Below are positions 6,398 to 8,704 of a stretch of 8,704 nt of DNA, one piece after another. The notes under the pieces were generated by a model. The model searched no databases. It worked only from the letters and a program-made list of their open reading frames with translations, and was not told the origin of the DNA. The DNA is taken from contig JAVEEE010000036.1 of assembly GCA_030840615.1 (NCBI GenBank), positions 1 through 8,704 on the forward strand, given 5' to 3'. The position numbers were made by a program, and so were the translations under genes. Within the stretch, counting starts at the first letter, position 1. The number at the start of each line of letters is the position of its first letter. Source of the stretch: Frankiaceae bacterium (GTDB taxonomy: Bacteria > Actinomycetota > Actinomycetes > JAFAQI01).

Positions 6398-7405
6398 ATG
6401 CGACGGCTGGCCGGCTGGGCGGCTGCACTTGTCGTGGCAGCGACTGCTGTCACCGCTTCCGGCGCGAGCACGACGTGGACCCACGGATACGACGTGTCCT
6501 GGCCGCAGTGTCACGGCGCCGCCGCCCACCACCTGCCCACCGGGTCGCCGCGGTTCGTGATCCTCGGCCTCACCCACGGTGCAGGGCACACCGCCAACCC
6601 ATGCCTGTCGTCGCAGCTGGCCTGGGCCCGGCAGCGCGGTAGCGCGGTCGGCGCCTACCTCGTGCCGAGCTACCCGACCGCGCGGCAGCGCCAGGCCGCG
6701 GCGACTGGCGCTTACGGAACCTGTACGACGCTGCGCTGCCGGCTGCACAACGACGGCGCTGCGCAGGCGGCCGATGCTGTCGGCGTCATGACGCGGGTCG
6801 GGTTGCCGGTGCCGATGGTCTGGGTCGACGTCGAGTTCCGGTCCAACCCGGCATGGTCCGGCAAGCACGCCCGCAACCGTTCCGTCCTCGAAGGCGTCCT
6901 GCGCGGGCTGAACGACGCCGGCATCCGTTACGGCGTCTACACCACGTCGTACATGTGGGCGCACATCGCGGGAAGCTGGCGTCTCGACGTGCCGAACTGG
7001 CTTCCGTCAGGCAACGGGAGCTCGGCGACAGCCAAGTCGCGCTGCCGGACGACCGGCACCGGCGGGCGGACCTGGCTGGCGCAGTACACCCGCGAGTGGG
7101 ACGAAAACCTCACCTGCCCGGTGATGGACGCCGCCGCCGGGAGTCCCGGACCGCTCTGGCGCTACCGCAACACCGCGCTGCAGCTCGGGTCGAGCGGCGC
7201 CGCGGTCACCGCACTCCAACACAGGCTGCGCCTGGGTGAGACCGGCCAGTACGACGCGCCGACCGCCCTCGCGGTCGTGCGCTTTCAGCGCTCGGCCGGC
7301 CTGCCGATGACGGGAACGATCGACGGCGATGACTGGCGGGCCTTGGGTGCGTTCCGCCGGGTCGGCGGGCATCCATTCCTGCTCAGCCGGATGACGACGC
7401 GCTGA
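6398..7405 (+). CDS. Secreted GH25/DUF1906-like glycoside hydrolase with C-terminal peptidoglycan-binding domain
   Basis: This is a 335-residue exported protein, probably acting on the cell wall. Residues 1-23 form a signal peptide: MRRL, then a hydrophobic Ala/Val core, and a probable cleavage near TASGA. The catalytic region (about 28-245) opens with GYDVSWPQC (Asp32) and has WVDVE at 142-146 (Asp144, Glu146). This spacing matches the Asp...Asp-x-Glu arrangement of GH25 lysozymes, so muramidase-like activity is plausible but unproven; the rest resembles DUF1906-type TIM barrels. Six cysteines (38, 69, 109, 114, 216, 240) suggest disulfides outside the cell. Residues 261-317 form a PG_binding_1 domain: LQLGSSGAAVTALQHRL, then TALAVVRFQRSAGLPMTG and W-R-A-L-G. 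I chose ATG 6398 because it begins the signal peptide and follows a G-rich ribosome-binding stretch; an upstream ATG at 6326 would bury the signal. It ends 8 bases before tRNA-Asp, which is on the other strand. Confidence 0.9.
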   Translation: MRRLAGWAAALVVAATAVTASGASTTWTHGYDVSWPQCHGAAAHHLPTGSPRFVILGLTHGAGHTANPCLSSQLAWARQRGSAVGAYLVPSYPTARQRQAAATGAYGTCTTLRCRLHNDGAAQAADAVGVMTRVGLPVPMVWVDVEFRSNPAWSGKHARNRSVLEGVLRGLNDAGIRYGVYTTSYMWAHIAGSWRLDVPNWLPSGNGSSATAKSRCRTTGTGGRTWLAQYTREWDENLTCPVMDAAAGSPGPLWRYRNTALQLGSSGAAVTALQHRLRLGETGQYDAPTALAVVRFQRSAGLPMTGTIDGDDWRALGAFRRVGGHPFLLSRMTTR

Positions 7406-7413
7406 CAGTTGAG

Positions 7414-7488
7414 CGGTCCTGACGGGATTTGAACCCGCGACCTCCGCCTTGACAGGGCGGCGAGCACTCCACGCTGCTCCACAGGACC
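7414..7488 (-). tRNA. tRNA-Asp (GTC)
   Basis: The minus strand gives a full cloverleaf. Acceptor GGTCCTG (7488-7482) pairs with CAGGACC (7421-7415), with discriminator G at 7414. Anticodon stem CCGCC/GGCGG encloses loop CTGTCAA, with anticodon GTC at 7453-7451. The T arm GCGGG/CCCGT carries loop TTCAAAT. CCA is not encoded. It lies 12 bases downstream of tRNA-Glu on the same strand and is probably cotranscribed with it. No T-run terminator is visible downstream, where transcription would run antisense into the glycoside hydrolase gene. Confidence 0.97.
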
Positions 7489-7500
7489 TCGGTGAGGTCG

Positions 7501-7573
7501 TGCCCCCAACGGGGTTCGAACCCGTGCTACCGCCTTGAAAGGGCGGCGTCCTAGGCCACTAGACGATGGGGGC
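7501..7573 (-). tRNA. tRNA-Glu (TTC)
   Basis: The minus strand gives a full cloverleaf. Acceptor GCCCCCA (7573-7567) pairs with TGGGGGC (7508-7502), with discriminator A at 7501. Anticodon stem CCGCC/GGCGG encloses loop CTTTCAA, with anticodon TTC at 7539-7537. The T arm ACGGG/CCCGT carries loop TTCGAAC. CCA is not encoded. It is the first gene of a probable Glu-Asp transcription unit. Confidence 0.97.
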
Positions 7574-7619
7574 GGCGCGGCGCGGCGCCCTTCAGCGTCC
7601 GGCCGTCGGGGACCGCGCC

Positions 7620-7625
7620 AGTCTA
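7620..7625 (-). promoter_or_regulatory. Putative -10 box for the tRNA-Glu/tRNA-Asp unit
   Basis: The minus strand reads TAGACT, fitting TANNNT, 47 bases upstream of the mature tRNA-Glu 5' end. The candidate -35 is poor (GGCGAC-like at about 17 bases). The transcribed leader would be about 40 bases long, including the GC repeat at 7571-7590, and would need processing by RNase P. Confidence 0.3.
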
Positions 7626-7671
7626 GGGGACGATTCATGATCGTCGCCATCGCATCCCGAGGGGGCTCGAC

Positions 7672-8427
7672 ATGACGCTCGACGAGGTCAGGTACGAAGG
7701 CCGCGGCTCCGTGGTCGTCGTGACCATCGACCGCCGGCATCGACGCAACGCCATCGACGGGCGGACGGCGGATGCACTCGTTGCAGCGCTGGACCGGTTC
7801 GAGGCAGACGACGACGCGCGGGTGATGGTGCTCACCGGCGCCGGCGAGGCGTTCTGCGCGGGCGCTGACCTCACCGCGATCGCGTCGCTCGCGCCGCGCG
7901 CGGACGGCCCGGATGGCCCGCTCGGCTTCACCCGCCGCGTCGCGGCCAAGCCGACGATCGCCGCGGTCGACGGTTGGGCCGTCGCCGGCGGTCTCGAGCT
8001 GGCGCTGTGGTGCGACCTGCGAATCGCGTCGCCGCGCTCGACGTTCGGCTGTTTCGAGCGGCGCTGGGGTGTCCCGTTGATCGACGGCGGCACGTGGCGA
8101 CTGCCCCGCGTCGTGGGTCTCGGCCGGGCGCTCGACCTCATCCTCACCGGGCGGGCCGTGAGCGCCGAGGAGGCTCGCGACATCGGTCTCGTCACGACCG
8201 TCGTCGACGATCCGGTCGAGCATGCCGTGGAGCTCGGCGAGCGGCTGGCGGTGTTTCCGCAGCCGACGATGTTGTCGGATCGCGCCTCGGTCTACGCGGG
8301 CTGGGGGCTGCCGCTGGCAGAGGCGCTGGCGGTGGAGATGCGCTTCGGTCTCGCCGTCGTCGAGGACGGCAGGGCGGGTGCGGAGCGGTTCGCCGCCGGT
8401 GAGGGCCGCGGCGGCGCCGGCACCTGA
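7672..8427 (+). CDS. Enoyl-CoA hydratase/isomerase family protein (crotonase fold)
   Basis: This 251-residue protein has normal length for the crotonase family. It probably hydrates or isomerises an acyl-CoA double bond in the cytoplasm. The N-terminal strand VVVVTIDRR and NAIDG precede the oxyanion element GAGEAFCAGADL (56-67). The second oxyanion element GWAVAGGLELALWCD spans 101-115. Glu109 (in GGLE) and Glu129 (in FGCFE) are 20 residues apart, exactly as the two catalytic glutamates Glu144 and Glu164 of rat hydratase, so hydratase chemistry is plausible. RRWGVPLIDGGTWRLPR recalls an actinobacterial EchA subgroup in which, as I remember, the second Glu is often replaced. ATG 7672 has a strong ribosome-binding site, GAGGGGG at 7659-7665, 6 bases upstream. 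The gene stands alone, converging on the MscS gene with a 5-base gap. The acyl substrate is unknown. Confidence 0.93.
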   Translation: MTLDEVRYEGRGSVVVVTIDRRHRRNAIDGRTADALVAALDRFEADDDARVMVLTGAGEAFCAGADLTAIASLAPRADGPDGPLGFTRRVAAKPTIAAVDGWAVAGGLELALWCDLRIASPRSTFGCFERRWGVPLIDGGTWRLPRVVGLGRALDLILTGRAVSAEEARDIGLVTTVVDDPVEHAVELGERLAVFPQPTMLSDRASVYAGWGLPLAEALAVEMRFGLAVVEDGRAGAERFAAGEGRGGAGT

Positions 8428-8432
8428 CGGGT

Positions 8433-8704
8433 CTAGCCCCCGGACTGGTTTTCCTGTCCGGCGTAGCTCTCCACCCAGCCCGGTGGCACCCCGAGCGGGG
8501 CCGTAGCTGCTTCGACGCGCACCCGCGGCAGCGCTTCCGGGTAGCGCTCGAGCAGGAACGCGAGCAGGTGCTCGCGCACCGCGCAGCGCAGGTCCCACGA
8601 GCTGGCGGCGTCGGCTGCGCTCATCAGGATGCGCAGCTGGACCCCCTGGGATGTGAGGTCGGTGACCTGAAGCGTCCACTCGCGGTGGTCCCAGAGCTCG
8701 CAGC
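8433..8704 (-). CDS. MscS-type mechanosensitive ion channel, C-terminal end only (5' part beyond the window)
   Basis: The frame is open from the right edge to a TAG at 8433-8435, giving the last 89 residues. The visible sequence starts LWDHREWTLQVTDLTSQG, then VQLRILMSAADAASSWDLR, then CAVREHLLAFLLERYPEALP. This pattern is characteristic of the cytoplasmic C-terminal alpha/beta region of actinobacterial MscS-family channels, which open under membrane tension during hypo-osmotic shock. The membrane helices and the pore would lie upstream, outside the window. An ATG at 8624 is internal: homology-like sequence continues upstream of it without a break. The tail after about residue 65 (Pro/Gly-rich, ending QENQSGG) is variable. 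It converges with the enoyl-CoA hydratase gene with a 5-base gap. Confidence 0.82.
   Translation of the reverse strand, partial: CELWDHREWTLQVTDLTSQGVQLRILMSAADAASSWDLRCAVREHLLAFLLERYPEALPRVRVEAATAPLGVPPGWVESYAGQENQSGG
8440..8461 (+). terminator. Weak hairpin just after the enoyl-CoA hydratase stop
   Basis: CCGGAC (8440-8445) and GTCCGG (8456-8461) form a 6-bp inverted repeat around a 10-base loop, 12 bases after the hydratase stop and inside the last codons of the convergent MscS gene. No T-run follows. It could end or protect the hydratase transcript, but evidence is weak. Confidence 0.25.

Noticed and set aside
7571..7590. GC-rich repeat (GGCGGCGCGG-type) upstream of tRNA-Glu as a terminator or regulatory hairpin
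   Set aside because: It is a simple GC repeat without T-run or clear asymmetric stem-loop, and it lies where the tRNA leader would be transcribed, so a terminator makes no sense in that direction.
7285..8679. Long open frame (464 codons) on the minus strand across the two tRNAs and the enoyl-CoA hydratase
   Set aside because: It runs antisense through two certain tRNA genes and a certain crotonase gene, and its translation is low-complexity Arg/Ala/Pro with no domain. It is a by-product of high GC.
1..8704. CRISPR array, insertion sequence, riboswitch, toxin-antitoxin or phage-defence genes
   Set aside because: No regularly spaced repeats, transposase or integrase motifs, known riboswitch cores or small paired toxin-antitoxin genes were seen on either strand.

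Overview
The window is GC-rich DNA of actinobacterial type. G or C dominates third codon positions, starts include GTG, and the tRNA sequences, lipase family and MscS C-terminus all look like Actinomycetota. I cannot name a genus. Eight protein genes (two cut by the window edges) and three tRNA genes fill it almost completely, and no stretch above 300 bases lacks a gene.

Layout, left to right: (1) a large family-2 glycosyltransferase on the minus strand, running off the left edge; (2) tRNA-Phe(GAA), minus; (3) a PAPS-type sulfotransferase, plus, with an apparently non-canonical start codon; (4) a second glycosyltransferase, minus, a close paralogue of the first, whose 3' end overlaps that of the sulfotransferase; (5) a lipase-like alpha/beta hydrolase, plus, divergent from the second glycosyltransferase; (6) a secreted GH25/DUF1906-like glycoside hydrolase with a C-terminal peptidoglycan-binding domain, plus; (7) tRNA-Asp(GTC) and tRNA-Glu(TTC), both minus; (8) an enoyl-CoA hydratase/isomerase family gene, plus; (9) the C-terminal end of an MscS-type mechanosensitive channel, minus, running off the right edge.

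Two things stand out. First, tRNA-Glu, tRNA-Asp and tRNA-Phe lie in this order on one strand. As I recall, many actinobacteria carry them as a compact Glu-Asp-Phe cluster. Here about 5.4 kb carrying the sulfotransferase, one glycosyltransferase, the lipase and the cell-wall hydrolase separates Asp from Phe, and the other glycosyltransferase abuts the 3' side of tRNA-Phe. This looks like accessory cell-surface genes settled in and beside a tRNA cluster. Second, the two glycosyltransferases have a TarS/TarP-like catalytic domain (wall teichoic acid glycosylation) followed by long beta-rich accessory regions, and they bracket a sulfotransferase. The inferred theme is synthesis or decoration of a cell-wall glycopolymer, possibly sulfated, with a wall hydrolase nearby. 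The enoyl-CoA hydratase and MscS genes look like unrelated flanking genes.
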